Shown: positions 17,660 through 26,962 of the stretch, one piece after another
How the letters are laid out: each line of letters starts with the position of its first letter
Position numbering within the stretch: the first letter of the stretch is position 1
Assembly (NCBI RefSeq): GCF_017873765.1
Contig: NZ_JAGGKP010000001.1
Span: forward strand, 620,001 to 684,000
Origin: Paenibacillus sediminis
GTDB lineage: Bacteria > Bacillota > Bacilli > Paenibacillales > Paenibacillaceae
Direction: 5' to 3'
Length of the DNA: 64,000 nucleotides
Translations under genes and position numbers: made by a program
Notes under the pieces: generated by a model
The model's input: only the letters and a program-made list of their open reading frames with translations
What the model was told of the DNA's origin: nothing
Databases searched by the model: none

Positions 17660-18874
17660 ATGTCTGAAGAAACAAAAAATCAAGAAGCAGTAAGTCAAGA
17701 GGAAATGGACTCAATCGTATCCTTGAAAAAAGGGGACACTGTTAAAGGAACGATCGTCAAAATTGAGGACAATCAAGCTTATGTGAGCATTGGATATAAA
17801 TATGACGGCGTAATTCCTGTTCGCGAACTTTCATCCGTACATCTTGATAACGCTGCAAGTGCTGTGGCTGTTGGACAAGAGGTAGAATGCAAAGTAGTCA
17901 GCATTGATGATGAGAAAGAAAAATTGATTCTTTCCAAACGTGCGGTAGACAGCGAAAATGCATGGGAACTGCTGCAAAAACGTTTTGAGAGTGGAGAACA
18001 ATTTGAAGTAACAGTTGCTGAAGTGGTGAAAGGCGGCCTAGTTGCTGATGTAGGCGTACGCGCATTTATCCCTGCTTCTATGGTAGAACGTCATTTCGTT
18101 GAAGATTTCAGCGATTATAAAGGCCGTACTCTTCGTGTTAAAGTGAAAGAACTTGACCGTGAAAATAACAGAGTCATTCTCTCTCAAAAAGATGTACTTG
18201 ATGCTGAATTCGAAGCGAACAAACAACAAATCATCGCAGGTATTAAAGAAGGACAAGAGATTGACGGTACTGTGCAACGTCTGACTCAATTCGGTGCTTT
18301 CGTTGATATTGGCGGCGTGGATGGTTTGGTTCACGTATCTGAAATTGCATGGACTCATGTTGATAAACCAAGCGACGTATTGACTGAAGGGCAAAAAGTG
18401 AGAGTGAAAGTGCTTAAAGTTGACGCTGAAAAAGGCAAAATCAGCTTGAGTATTAAAGCAGCTCAACCAGGTCCTTGGGATCAAGCGGCAAAACAATTTA
18501 ATATTGGCGACATCGTTTCCGGTGAAGTGAAAAGACTTGTTTCCTTTGGTGCTTTCGTAGAAATCGCTCCTGGGGTAGAAGGACTTGTACACATTTCGCA
18601 AATCTCACACAAACATATCGGTACACCGCATGAAGTGTTGAAAGAAGGACAAACTGTCCAAGTGAAAATTCTAGACTTTAATCCTGCTGAGAAAAGAGTA
18701 AGCCTAAGCATTAAAGAAACTGAAGAGGCTCCTGCTGCTCCAGAGCCAAGAGCTGAAAGACCAGCTAAAGCTCCTAAGGTAGAGCTGAACAATCCGAACG
18801 TTTCGCTTAGCAATGAAGGATTGAGTATTACACTTGGAGAACGTTTTGGCGATAAGCTTAGCAAGTTGAAATAA
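17660..18874 (+). CDS. rpsA: S1-domain RNA-binding protein (30S protein S1 homologue, YpfD-like)
   Basis: Four S1 repeats: starts near residues 25 (KGDTVKGTIVKI), 110 (FEVTVAEVVKGG), 195 (EIDGTVQRLTQFGAF) and 280 (IVSGEVKRLVSFGAF). Acidic N-terminus and an Ala/Pro-rich hinge near 355-375. 404 residues, shorter than the six-repeat S1 of enterobacteria, as usual in Bacillota, where it is not an essential core ribosomal protein. Strong GAGGAGGT ribosome site and own promoter and terminator. Confidence 0.92.
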   Translation: MSEETKNQEAVSQEEMDSIVSLKKGDTVKGTIVKIEDNQAYVSIGYKYDGVIPVRELSSVHLDNAASAVAVGQEVECKVVSIDDEKEKLILSKRAVDSENAWELLQKRFESGEQFEVTVAEVVKGGLVADVGVRAFIPASMVERHFVEDFSDYKGRTLRVKVKELDRENNRVILSQKDVLDAEFEANKQQIIAGIKEGQEIDGTVQRLTQFGAFVDIGGVDGLVHVSEIAWTHVDKPSDVLTEGQKVRVKVLKVDAEKGKISLSIKAAQPGPWDQAAKQFNIGDIVSGEVKRLVSFGAFVEIAPGVEGLVHISQISHKHIGTPHEVLKEGQTVQVKILDFNPAEKRVSLSIKETEEAPAAPEPRAERPAKAPKVELNNPNVSLSNEGLSITLGERFGDKLSKLK

Positions 18875-18903
18875 TCGTGCTTGAAGCCTAGCATATCAAG
18901 ATG

Positions 18904-18938
18904 AGATCGGTGAACTCTTCGGGGTTCACCGATTTTTT
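18904..18938 (+). terminator. Terminator after the S1-domain gene
   Basis: Stem ATCGGTGAAC (18906-18915) with GTTCACCGAT (18924-18933) and six T. Confidence 0.92.
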
Positions 18939-19048
18939 ATGATCTGGATGAAGCTCTTAAACCGCGTCCGCAAAGGGATAAGGATAAAATCACATGACTT
19001 CAGTGAATAATAGAGTTAGTTATTGAATAACTGAGGTGATGCGGTGTG

Positions 19049-19684
19049 ATGGACACAGGTTTGATTTCTTTAATTCTTTTTTGCGTGACTGTGGTGTTGC
19101 TCTTGACAGGCTGGAAATCGATCTTACTTCCGGAAGTATCTTTTCCGGTTCTGATCCTTCTATTTGCAGGATGGTTCATGATGCGGCCTTTCGAGTTGCC
19201 ATTGCCTGGCGGCCATTCCTTAAATGGAGGAATGTTGGTACTGCTCCTGCCGTTGCCTTTTATTTTATACTCGAGTACGAGATACGGACGTTTACTATAT
19301 TTGTTATCAGCGATGTTTTTCTTATCTCTGTATATGTTGATCCATGTATGGATCGTCAATCATCCTGAAATAACAATGGTCTCCGTTGAAAGAGATCTAA
19401 TACTTGTTATGGCAAGTCTTACATTTTTCCTCATATCCGATTTGAAGCAGCAATACTTTACGATCACGTTCAGTTTGTTAGGTTATGAAATATTTCTGTC
19501 TCTAGCCCGGGAAGGAGTCAATGTTCATACATTTGGAGGAGATCAGTGGATGCACCAATGGTGGATTATGATCGTACTCACTCGATTGTTAACTTTAGTA
19601 AGTGCGCAGTTCTCCTTATATATAAAGAAATTTGTTCAACCTGTGAGTTGGTTAAGAAGAAGCGAGAGAAGAAAAGAGGAATGA
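19049..19684 (+). CDS. YphA-like multi-spanning membrane protein
   Basis: About 211 residues with five or six hydrophobic segments and an Arg/Lys/Glu-rich C-terminal tail. No catalytic motif seen. The name is by position (before der in Bacillus) and layout only. ATG 19049 or GTG 19046 follow GAGGTGATG. Confidence 0.65.
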   Translation: MDTGLISLILFCVTVVLLLTGWKSILLPEVSFPVLILLFAGWFMMRPFELPLPGGHSLNGGMLVLLLPLPFILYSSTRYGRLLYLLSAMFFLSLYMLIHVWIVNHPEITMVSVERDLILVMASLTFFLISDLKQQYFTITFSLLGYEIFLSLAREGVNVHTFGGDQWMHQWWIMIVLTRLLTLVSAQFSLYIKKFVQPVSWLRRSERRKEE

Positions 19685-19750
19685 AAAGTTAGCCATTCTT
19701 GATCTTTTTTGCTATGATGATTAACGGAAGATGTGGAGGAGGAGTGCAAT

Positions 19751-21073
19751 ATGGCAAGACCCGTTGTAGCAATTGTGGGGCGGCCTAATGTAGGTAAATC
19801 AACGATTTTTAATCGGATTATCGGTGACCGTCTAGCTATTGTTGAAGACAAGCCGGGTGTAACACGCGACCGAATTTACGGCACTGCGGAATGGAACGGT
19901 AAACCTTTCAGTATTATTGATACTGGAGGTATTGAAATTGATGGCGATGATATGATTATGAAGTCTATTCGCATGCAGGCAGAGCTTGCAATCGAAGAGG
20001 CTGATGTCATTGTGTTTATGTGTGACGCTAAGTCTGGGGTAACACAATCAGACGAGGAAGTTGCTCAGATGCTGTTCCGTTCAGGAAAGCCAGTCATTGT
20101 CGCTGTAAATAAAGTCGATAACATTCAACGTGCAGATGATATTTATGAGTTTTATAGTTTAGGTTTCGGTGATCCGATCGGTATTTCAGGCAGTCACGGT
20201 ACTGGAATGGGCGATTTGCTGGATGCAATCGTTGACAACTTACCTGAGCTTGCTGATGACGAATATGATGAAGATGTGATTCGAGTTGCGCTTATTGGAA
20301 GGCCAAATGTAGGCAAATCATCACTTGTGAATGCGATTCTCGGGGAAGAACGAGTTATTGTAAGTGATATCGCAGGAACAACTAGAGATGCGATCGATAC
20401 GCCGTTTGAGAAAGACGGTCAACGATTCGTGCTCATTGATACGGCAGGTATGCGTAAGCGCGGTAAAGTATACGAAACAACGGAGAAATACAGCGTTATG
20501 CGGGCGCTCAAAGCGATTGAACGCGCTGATGTCGTACTCGTCGTTATTAATGGTGAAGAAGGTATTATTGAACAAGATAAACATATTGCTGGATATGCTT
20601 ATGAGGCAGGGAAAGCGTCGATATTTGTCGTCAACAAATGGGATGCTGTCGACAAGGATGACAAAACGATGCACCAATTTGAAAAGAAAATACGTGATCA
20701 TTTCTTGTTCATGACCTATGCGCCAATTGTTTTTCTATCTGCAAAAACGAAGCAGCGGCTCCATAAACTGCTGCCTGTCGTTGAACATGTGGCTCAGCAG
20801 CACGTGATGCGTGTTCAAACCCATTTACTGAATGACGTCATATCAGATGCTGTGGCCATTAATCCACCTCCAACGGATAAAGGACGGAGACTTCGTATTA
20901 ATTACGTGACACAGGTAGCGGTTAAACCGCCGACTATGGTTATCTTTGTAAATGATCCAGAATTAATGCATTTTTCTTATGAACGCTATTTGGAGAATAA
21001 GATTCGTGCTGCGTTCGATTTTGAAGGTACACCGATTCGTATATTTACGCGGCGTAAGTCTGATGAAGGTTAG
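19751..21073 (+). CDS. der: Ribosome biogenesis GTPase Der (EngA)
   Basis: Double GTPase needed for 50S subunit assembly. First G domain GRPNVGKST near residue 10 with DTGG and NKVD; second GRPNVGKSS near 183 with DTAGMRKRG and NKWD; C-terminal KH-like domain from about 355. 440 residues from ATG 19751, which follows GGAGGAGGAG; the in-frame GTG at 19733 lies on that site. Confidence 0.97.
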   Translation: MARPVVAIVGRPNVGKSTIFNRIIGDRLAIVEDKPGVTRDRIYGTAEWNGKPFSIIDTGGIEIDGDDMIMKSIRMQAELAIEEADVIVFMCDAKSGVTQSDEEVAQMLFRSGKPVIVAVNKVDNIQRADDIYEFYSLGFGDPIGISGSHGTGMGDLLDAIVDNLPELADDEYDEDVIRVALIGRPNVGKSSLVNAILGEERVIVSDIAGTTRDAIDTPFEKDGQRFVLIDTAGMRKRGKVYETTEKYSVMRALKAIERADVVLVVINGEEGIIEQDKHIAGYAYEAGKASIFVVNKWDAVDKDDKTMHQFEKKIRDHFLFMTYAPIVFLSAKTKQRLHKLLPVVEHVAQQHVMRVQTHLLNDVISDAVAINPPPTDKGRRLRINYVTQVAVKPPTMVIFVNDPELMHFSYERYLENKIRAAFDFEGTPIRIFTRRKSDEG

Positions 21074-21084
21074 GAGAGAGGAAT

Positions 21085-21696
21085 GTGATTTTACCCTTTA
21101 TTGCAGTCGTAGTGTCTTATCTACTTGGTTCCGTTAGCTTCAGTGTTATTTATGCTAAGTTGTTCAAAGGCATAGATATTAGAAAGCACGGCAGCGGTAA
21201 TGCAGGAGCGACGAATACACTTCGTGTACTTGGGATTGGACCTGCAATACTCGTGCTCGCTCTAGACGTACTCAAAGGTATCGCTGCAGTATGGATTGGT
21301 AAGTGGCTTGGAGGAGATTCAGTTTGGGTGCCTGCTATATGCGGTGTAAGCGCCATTGCGGGACATAACTGGCCTATTTATTTTCATTTCCGCGGAGGTA
21401 AGGGTGTGGCTACGGCTATTGGCGTGCTTGCTACCCTTTGCTTCCTCCCGGCTCTGTATGCTGGAATCATTGCGATTCTTACCATTGTTGTAACAAGATA
21501 TGTTTCGCTCGGATCACTCGTTTTTGTCACATTGACACCGATTTCCTTAGTGATTATGGATCGCCCTTGGCCTCTGTTCTGGACGAGTCTTATTATTTGT
21601 GTTTTTGCCTATTGGAGACATCGAAGCAATATTGTGAAAATCATCAAAGGGCAAGAAAACAAACTAGGTTCTAAGGGAGGAAAACACGTTGCCTAA
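21085..21696 (+). CDS. plsY: Acyl-phosphate:glycerol-3-phosphate acyltransferase
   Basis: Membrane enzyme that starts phospholipid synthesis from acyl-phosphate. Signature blocks in order: GSGNAGATNTLR, AGHNWPIYFHFRGGKGVAT. 203 residues, five helices. GTG start after TAGGAGAGAGG. It overlaps gpsA by 8 bases; gpsA makes the glycerol-3-phosphate it uses. Confidence 0.95.
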   Translation: MILPFIAVVVSYLLGSVSFSVIYAKLFKGIDIRKHGSGNAGATNTLRVLGIGPAILVLALDVLKGIAAVWIGKWLGGDSVWVPAICGVSAIAGHNWPIYFHFRGGKGVATAIGVLATLCFLPALYAGIIAILTIVVTRYVSLGSLVFVTLTPISLVIMDRPWPLFWTSLIICVFAYWRHRSNIVKIIKGQENKLGSKGGKHVA

Positions 21697-22729
21697 CAAA
21701 GTTGCAGTTCTTGTTGCAGGCAGCTGGGGAACGGCTCTGGCTAGTGTGCTTGCCGACAATGACTTGGACGTTACAATGTGGTCACGCAATGAACAATTGG
21801 TGCATGAAATTAACAGCATGCATCGTAATGAGCATTATTTACCGGGAATTAAATTATCCCAGAACATTGTTGCTACAACCAACATGCAGGAGGCTGTGAA
21901 CGAAGCAGAGGCTGTTGTCATTGTTGCTCCGTCAGCAGCGATGCGTGAAGTGGCACATCAATTGAAATCGTACTGGCATAAGGATATGCTCGTTGTCCAT
22001 GCGACAAAAGGCTTTGAGCTGGAGACGTTAAAGCGAATGTCGACAGTAATCTCAGAAGAACTGCAATGTTCTGAAGGACAAATTGTCGTTTTATCTGGTC
22101 CGAGCCATGCGGAGGAAGTCGTAAAACGTTGTCCGACGACGGTTGTTGTTGCTTCGCAAGACGAAGAGTATGCTATAAAAGCACAAAATTTGTTCATGAA
22201 TTCATACTTTAGAGTATATACGAACCGCGATTTGATCGGGGTAGAGCTGGCAGGAGCACTTAAAAACATTATCGCTTTAGGTGCAGGGATGTCGGATGGA
22301 CTTGGATTCGGAGATAATGCGAAGGCTGCCCTGATCACGAGAGGAATAGCGGAAATCTCGCGTATTGGCGTTGAATTAGGAGCTAACCCATTAACTTTTG
22401 CGGGACTTGCTGGTATAGGAGACCTTGTAGTGACGGCTACAAGTCAGCATAGCCGGAACTGGCGTGCGGGATCGCTCATTGGACAAGGACAAGAGCTCAG
22501 TCAAGTACTGAAATCGATGGGTATGGTTGTTGAAGGGATAAGAACAACAAAAGCTGCATATCGCATTTCAGAGAAATATGGTGTTCAAATGCCGATCACC
22601 TATCAGCTTTATCAAGTGCTGTTTAACGGATGTGAACCTAAACGTGCCGTAGAGGCGCTCATGGGACGCGATCCGAAGACAGAAATGGAAATGATGACAC
22701 TCGAAACTTGGGAACAGTGGCATAGTTAA
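21689..22729 (+). CDS. gpsA: Glycerol-3-phosphate dehydrogenase [NAD(P)+]
   Basis: Reduces dihydroxyacetone phosphate to glycerol-3-phosphate for phospholipids. TTG start with GGGAGG. Catalytic Lys region ELAGALKNIIALGAG, substrate block HSRNWRAG, and KAALITRG present. 346 residues, full length. Odd point: the dinucleotide-binding motif reads VAGSWGTALA, so the first Gly of GxGxxG is Val9 (codon GTT, one base from GGT). The rest of the gene is intact, so this is a natural variant or a base error. Confidence 0.94.
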   Translation: MPNKVAVLVAGSWGTALASVLADNDLDVTMWSRNEQLVHEINSMHRNEHYLPGIKLSQNIVATTNMQEAVNEAEAVVIVAPSAAMREVAHQLKSYWHKDMLVVHATKGFELETLKRMSTVISEELQCSEGQIVVLSGPSHAEEVVKRCPTTVVVASQDEEYAIKAQNLFMNSYFRVYTNRDLIGVELAGALKNIIALGAGMSDGLGFGDNAKAALITRGIAEISRIGVELGANPLTFAGLAGIGDLVVTATSQHSRNWRAGSLIGQGQELSQVLKSMGMVVEGIRTTKAAYRISEKYGVQMPITYQLYQVLFNGCEPKRAVEALMGRDPKTEMEMMTLETWEQWHS

Positions 22730-22737
22730 GCCCCCTC

Positions 22738-22765
22738 ACCTTTTTCCGAATAAGCTCATACATTA
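22738..22765 (+). promoter_or_regulatory. Candidate SigK promoter of spoVIF
   Basis: AC at 22738-22739, 17 bases, then CATACATTA (22757-22765), matching the CATANNNTA pattern of SigK. The same bases also fit a SigE -10 but lack its -35. Confidence 0.55.
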
Positions 22766-22793
22766 TAGGAGTACTTTCGGAGGAGGGTGGACT

Positions 22794-23069
22794 GTGAGTG
22801 ATAACTTTTCTAAAGATGCACTGAATGCCATCAATAAGAAAACGGGCAAAAATATTTCCCAAAATCAAATTAAAAAAATAGCAAGTAATGTCAAACCTTC
22901 AACGATGCAAAGTGAAACTCAATTGCGTCAATTGATTAAGCAAGTTTCTGAGATGGCGAAGGTTCCTGTCTCTGAAGAGACGATCAAGGATATTATAAAC
23001 GCTGTGAAGAAAAGCGGAATGGACCCGAGCAGCATGGAATCTCTGATGAAAATGATGCTTAAGAAATAA
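22794..23069 (+). CDS. spoVIF: Stage VI sporulation protein F
   Basis: Small helical protein needed for spore coat assembly late in sporulation. Sequence pattern NFSKDALNAINKKTGKNIS at the start and two helical halves each ending in a Pro-Ser-like turn match SpoVIF. 91 residues, GTG start after GGAGGAGGGTGG. Followed by a duplicated hairpin terminator. Confidence 0.85.
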   Translation: MSDNFSKDALNAINKKTGKNISQNQIKKIASNVKPSTMQSETQLRQLIKQVSEMAKVPVSEETIKDIINAVKKSGMDPSSMESLMKMMLKK

Positions 23070-23075
23070 TAGCGA

Positions 23076-23171
23076 GAACAAAAGACATGAAGCTCATAAA
23101 CTTCATTATCTTTTGTTCAGGAACAAAAGATATGGAGCTTACTAACTTCATTGTCTTTTGTTCTTTTTTTT
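23076..23171 (+). terminator. Tandem duplicated hairpins, the second a terminator
   Basis: Two similar hairpins in direct repeat with a 45-base period: 23076-23118 and 23121-23163, each bounded by GAACAAAAGA and TCTTTTGTTC. Only the second has a T-run (to 23171). Confidence 0.85.
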
Positions 23172-23220
23172 GGAATGATATAATATTTCCATCACAATAG
23201 AATGGGAGAGTTTGCGTGCA

Positions 23221-23400
23221 ATGGATGCTATGACTAAAATGTGGGTCTCCATTATTGCCATTTTGATCATGGGGTTATCCGTATTTTTAATTACGTTTGC
23301 TCGTACGAAAACGAAAGGAATTGTACGAGGAATACTTTCGATTATCGCTTTCGTTATTATGTTAATTGGGTTTCTAAGCGGTGTGGTCGTACTTGTGTAA
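23221..23400 (+). CDS. DUF2768-type small membrane protein
   Basis: 59 residues from ATG 23221, ten bases after GGGAGAG. Two hydrophobic segments separated by a basic turn (ARTKTKGIVRG). Resembles the YphE/DUF2768 family found next to yphF and spoIVA in Bacillus. Function unknown. Confidence 0.75.
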   Translation: MDAMTKMWVSIIAILIMGLSVFLITFARTKTKGIVRGILSIIAFVIMLIGFLSGVVVLV

Positions 23401-23432
23401 GCGCCTAAGATTCGGGATCATGAGGAGGATTT

Positions 23433-23735
23433 ATGTCTAGTATATTAGAGCTTATTGGCAGGACTGTTCGCAAATCGGTTGAACCCGAACCAGGAACTAC
23501 CATTTTAGAACATGCAATCAAGCATAAAGTAGATTGGCAGCATATGTGTACGCGCGGCACCTGTGCGAGATGTCGTTGCTATATTGAAGAAGGAGCCCAA
23601 TTTTTAGCTGAACCGACCAAGGCAGAGATTGCAAGACTTGACCCTGAGGAGATTGAAGAGGGATACAGACTTGGCTGCCAAGCAGTCGTTAAAGAGGCAG
23701 GCTCCATTACAGCGAGAAATAAAACATATTTCTAA
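23433..23735 (+). CDS. 2Fe-2S ferredoxin
   Basis: Single-domain plant/vertebrate-type ferredoxin, 100 residues. Cluster ligands Cys39, Cys44, Cys47 and Cys82 in the pattern CTRGTCARC and LGCQ. An extra Cys49 sits next to the loop. Electron partner not evident from the neighbours. ATG after GAGGAGG. Confidence 0.9.
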   Translation: MSSILELIGRTVRKSVEPEPGTTILEHAIKHKVDWQHMCTRGTCARCRCYIEEGAQFLAEPTKAEIARLDPEEIEEGYRLGCQAVVKEAGSITARNKTYF

Positions 23736-23749
23736 AGGATGATGGATAC

Positions 23750-24508
23750 TTGAAAAATAATCGCAAACGACCTTGTGATTGGCATTCACGATACATACTA
23801 CTATCAGTGATCATGATATTGTCTATGTTCGTTATGTCAGGGTGTATGTACCCAAACTCTGATGGACAGCAGTTGAAAGTGTCATACCGTGATAGCGTCG
23901 AACGCATTCAAAATGCAATAGACCATTTTCAAAAGGAACAAGGAATATTACCGATCTTAAATGCTGGTGAGAGCACCCCGAGGTATGAGAAATTCCGCGT
24001 CGATCTAGATCAGCTGCAGAAGAAAGGCTATATTGATGAAATTCCATCGACGGCTTTTGAAAAAGGCGGAAGTGTTTATTACTTAATTTTAAATGAAGAA
24101 ACTGACCCGATAGTGAAAGTGATGGATCTTGTAACTGTGCAAAAAGTAAACGATGTACAGCGTTATGTCAATGGGTACAAGGCTTCCCACAATGGAAATC
24201 TCCCTAAAGGCAGTGAGTTACATCCTGGAACGTCGATCTATTACGTTGATCTAGACCGACTAGGTCAGCCTAATTTGCAGCTGAGAAGTGTATATTCAGG
24301 TCAAGACATACCGTTTATTATGAATGAGAACGGAACAGTCTACGCTGATTATTCATTTGATATTATGCAAGCGATTGATAGAGAATCTATTCAGCCTAAA
24401 GAAAACGAAGATTTACGAATCTATTTAGTGAATGCCTCATATTTTGTTCCTGTAAAATCATTGCCTTATCATTGGATGAACAAAGAACCGGTACCCGTTA
24501 ATGAATAA
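23750..24508 (+). CDS. YphF-like lipoprotein
   Basis: 252 residues. Lipoprotein signal with a hydrophobic stretch about 16-31 and lipobox MSGC. The mature part is soluble with no catalytic motif I recognise. Bacillus yphF occupies the same place before spoIVA. TTG start after AAAGGATGATGG. Confidence 0.75.
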   Translation: MKNNRKRPCDWHSRYILLSVIMILSMFVMSGCMYPNSDGQQLKVSYRDSVERIQNAIDHFQKEQGILPILNAGESTPRYEKFRVDLDQLQKKGYIDEIPSTAFEKGGSVYYLILNEETDPIVKVMDLVTVQKVNDVQRYVNGYKASHNGNLPKGSELHPGTSIYYVDLDRLGQPNLQLRSVYSGQDIPFIMNENGTVYADYSFDIMQAIDRESIQPKENEDLRIYLVNASYFVPVKSLPYHWMNKEPVPVNE

Positions 24509-24525
24509 AATAGAATGTCTGCAAG

Positions 24526-24547
24526 GCCCGCCATTTGGCGGGTTTTT
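24526..24547 (+). terminator. Terminator before spoIVA
   Basis: CCCGCCA - TTT - GGCGGG followed by five T. Confidence 0.85.
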
Positions 24548-24633
24548 CGTTTTTTTCAGGTCTGAATGTTTTAAAGTAGTCATACGTTCTATCAAGAGCA
24601 CATATATCATATGAGAAGGGGTGCGGATGAACA

Positions 24634-24717
24634 GTGCGGCTAAGCGCCCGTGAAACACCCGCATTAAAATTGATGGACAGGAAACCTTATAGAGAACCGT
24701 CATATTTCCACATCTAG
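24634..24717 (+). CDS. Possible 27-residue peptide upstream of spoIVA
   Basis: GTG 24634 to TAG 24715 encodes a basic, Pro/Tyr-containing peptide (RETPALKLMDRKPYREPS is its core). AAGGGG lies 12 bases upstream, rather far. An in-frame TGA precedes the start. The 24551-24914 gap has no other open frame that convinces me. Weak call. Confidence 0.25.
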   Translation: MRLSARETPALKLMDRKPYREPSYFHI

Positions 24718-24727
24718 TACATATGAT
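24700..24727 (+). promoter_or_regulatory. Candidate SigE promoter of spoIVA
   Basis: TCATATT (24700-24706) fits the SigE -35, then 13 bases, then CATATGAT (24720-24727) fits the -10 at six of eight positions. spoIVA is SigE-dependent in Bacillus. Leader about 180 bases. Confidence 0.55.
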
Positions 24728-24914
24728 TTTACTAGTCCAAAAGCATGTACGAGATTATGCCGCTTTGCCGTTCTATCAGAAATCATTATCGGCGGCGGAT
24801 ACCTTCAAGTCTGGAAGCTGCTTTTCGTTGCTATGGTTATGAATTCTGACGGAATACGAGGCGGATGCTTACAAAGCATTTTTCCTTCGGAGTAATTTGA
24901 GGAGGGGATTTCAT

Positions 24915-26393
24915 TTGGAAAAAGTAGACATTTTCAAGGACATAGCTGAACGTACCGGGGGGGACATTTATCTCGGAGTCGTAGGCGCTGTCCGCACTGG
25001 TAAGTCAACATTTATCAAACGGTTCATGGAGACGATTGTGCTTCCGAACATTAGCAACGAGGCAGATCGTGTCCGAGCAGTAGATGAGCTTCCGCAAAGT
25101 GCTGCGGGGAAAACAATCATGACTACAGAACCGAAATTTGTACCTAACAATGCGGTGCGAATTAGAGTTGCAGAAGGTTTGGAAGTCAATGTACGCCTTG
25201 TGGATTGCGTTGGATATGCAGTGAATGGTGCCAAAGGATATGAGGATGAGAACGGTCCGCGAATGATTTCAACACCATGGTTTGAAGAGCCGATTCCTTT
25301 TCAGGAAGCCGCTGAAATTGGTACTCGTAAAGTGATCCAAGAACACTCGACTTTAGGCGTTGTCGTAACGACAGATGGCACAATCGCTGAGATCGACCGA
25401 TCTTCATATGTCGATGCTGAAGAAAGAGTCATTGCAGAGCTTAAGGAAGTAGGTAAGCCGTTTATTCTCGTCATCAACTCCACACGCCCTCGCAGCGAAG
25501 AGACACAACAGCTTCGCAGTGAGCTTGCCGCTAAATATGATATTCCGGTGATGGCTCTAAGTGCCGCGACGATGACAGAAGAAGATGTAACTGGTGTTCT
25601 TCGTGAAGTGCTCTATGAATTCCCAGTGCATGAGGTGAACGTCAATTTGCCGAGCTGGGTAATGGTGCTGAAAGAAAACCACTGGCTGCGCAGCAACTTT
25701 GAGAACTCAGTTCGCGATACAGTGAAAGATATTCGTCGTTTGCGTGATGTGGACCGTGTCGTATATCAATTTATGGATTATGATTTCATTGACCGCGCTG
25801 CTCTGTCCGGTATGAATATGGGTCAAGGTGTTGCTGAAATTGACCTCTACGCACCAGATGAACTATATGACCGCATCTTAGTGGAAGTCGTCGGCGTTGA
25901 AATACGAGGCAAGGACCATTTGCTGCAATTAATGCAAGAATTCTCCCATGCGAAGCGGGAATATGATCGGTTCGCGGAAGCGCTCGAGATGGTCAAGACG
26001 ACGGGATACGGCATTGCAGCTCCTTCTCTTGCTGAAATGGCTTTGGATGAACCAGAGCTTATTAGACAGGGCTCAAGATTCGGAGTTCGCTTAAAGGCGA
26101 CAGCTCCTTCCATTCATATGATTCGTGTCGATGTGGAATCTGAGTTCGCGCCGATTATTGGAACAGAGAAACAAAGTGAGGAATTGGTTCGTTATTTAAT
26201 GCAAGATTTTGAGAACGATCCGATTAAAATTTGGGAGTCTGACATTTTCGGAAGATCGCTCCATTCCATTGTGCGCGAAGGGATTCAAGGTAAAATCGCA
26301 ATGATGCCGGATAATGCACGTTACAAACTTCAAGAGACTCTCGGCCGCATTATTAACGAGGGCTCTGGCGGACTCATCGCGATTATTCTCTAA
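24915..26393 (+). CDS. spoIVA: Stage IV sporulation protein A (coat ATPase)
   Basis: ATP-hydrolysing morphogenetic protein that polymerises on the forespore and anchors the coat. P-loop GAVRTGKST near residue 24, DCVGY as the Walker B region, strongly conserved middle and the C-terminal SGGLIAIIL needed for localisation. 492 residues, the same length as Bacillus SpoIVA. TTG 24915 is chosen because GAGGAGGGG lies just upstream and the protein then starts LEKVDIFKDIAERTGG; the TTG at 24897 precedes that site. Confidence 0.97.
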   Translation: MEKVDIFKDIAERTGGDIYLGVVGAVRTGKSTFIKRFMETIVLPNISNEADRVRAVDELPQSAAGKTIMTTEPKFVPNNAVRIRVAEGLEVNVRLVDCVGYAVNGAKGYEDENGPRMISTPWFEEPIPFQEAAEIGTRKVIQEHSTLGVVVTTDGTIAEIDRSSYVDAEERVIAELKEVGKPFILVINSTRPRSEETQQLRSELAAKYDIPVMALSAATMTEEDVTGVLREVLYEFPVHEVNVNLPSWVMVLKENHWLRSNFENSVRDTVKDIRRLRDVDRVVYQFMDYDFIDRAALSGMNMGQGVAEIDLYAPDELYDRILVEVVGVEIRGKDHLLQLMQEFSHAKREYDRFAEALEMVKTTGYGIAAPSLAEMALDEPELIRQGSRFGVRLKATAPSIHMIRVDVESEFAPIIGTEKQSEELVRYLMQDFENDPIKIWESDIFGRSLHSIVREGIQGKIAMMPDNARYKLQETLGRIINEGSGGLIAIIL

Positions 26394-26402
26394 TATAATC
26401 TC

Positions 26403-26439
26403 AAAAAAAGAGAGTGAAGGTATCTTCATTCTCTTTTTT
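26403..26439. terminator. Terminator after spoIVA
   Basis: AAAAAAGAGAGTGAAG paired with CTTCATTCTCTTTTTT; A-run and T-run on either side. Confidence 0.88.
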
Positions 26440-26463
26440 CATGCTTCCACCACAACATATTAG

Positions 26464-26492
26464 TTGAAAATAAAGTACTGGTGTATTACTAT
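26464..26492 (+). promoter_or_regulatory. SigA promoter of hbs
   Basis: TTGAAA (26464-26469), 17-base spacer, TACTAT (26487-26492). Leader about 120 bases with no other feature seen. Confidence 0.65.
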
Positions 26493-26615
26493 AAATTTGT
26501 TCGCCTACAGCTGCTAAGTCGTTATTTTCCTTAGTAGAACGTATATTTTCAGGCAAATCGGAAACACAGAATAACAATCAACTATATTTAAATGGATTGG
26601 GGAGGTGAAATAACA

Positions 26616-26888
26616 ATGAATAAATCTGATTTGGTAGCACAAGTAGCAGAAGCTACAGAATTGTCCAAAAAGGATGTAACGAAAGCGGTAGATGCAGTAT
26701 TCGAAGCGATTTCAACTGCACTTCAAAACGGAGATAAAGTACAACTTGTCGGATTTGGCAATTTCGAAGTCCGTGAACGTTCTGCACGTAAAGGACGCAA
26801 CCCGCAAACGGGTGAAGAAATCGAAATTCCAGCTAGCAAAATTCCGGCTTTTAAACCGGGTAAAGCACTGAGAGACGCAATTAAATAA
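26616..26888 (+). CDS. hbs: DNA-binding protein HU
   Basis: Histone-like nucleoid protein that bends DNA as a dimer. 90 residues: N-terminal helices ([19 protein letters not shown]), the [21 protein letters not shown] arm region and C-terminal [13 protein letters not shown] 26616 follows GGGGAGGTGA. Followed by its own terminator, so monocistronic. Bacillus has folE next; here it is absent. Confidence 0.97.
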   Translation: MNKSDLVAQVAEATELSKKDVTKAVDAVFEAISTALQNGDKVQLVGFGNFEVRERSARKGRNPQTGEEIEIPASKIPAFKPGKALRDAIK

Positions 26889-26918
26889 CGATTTCTACAT
26901 ACTCGAATATGTAAAGAA

Positions 26919-26950
26919 GACCGTGACTGCTATAGTTCACGGCCTTTTTT
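26919..26950 (+). terminator. Terminator after hbs
   Basis: GGCCGTGAA-type stem: CCGTGA (26921-26926) with TCACGG (26937-26942), then T-run. Confidence 0.85.
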
Positions 26951-26962
26951 ATGAAACTAGAA

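Noticed and set aside
18038-18601. Long open frame on the minus strand (187 codons) inside the S1-domain gene
   Set aside because: No ribosome site and no protein-like pattern; it is the mirror of a strongly biased coding frame with four proven S1 repeats.
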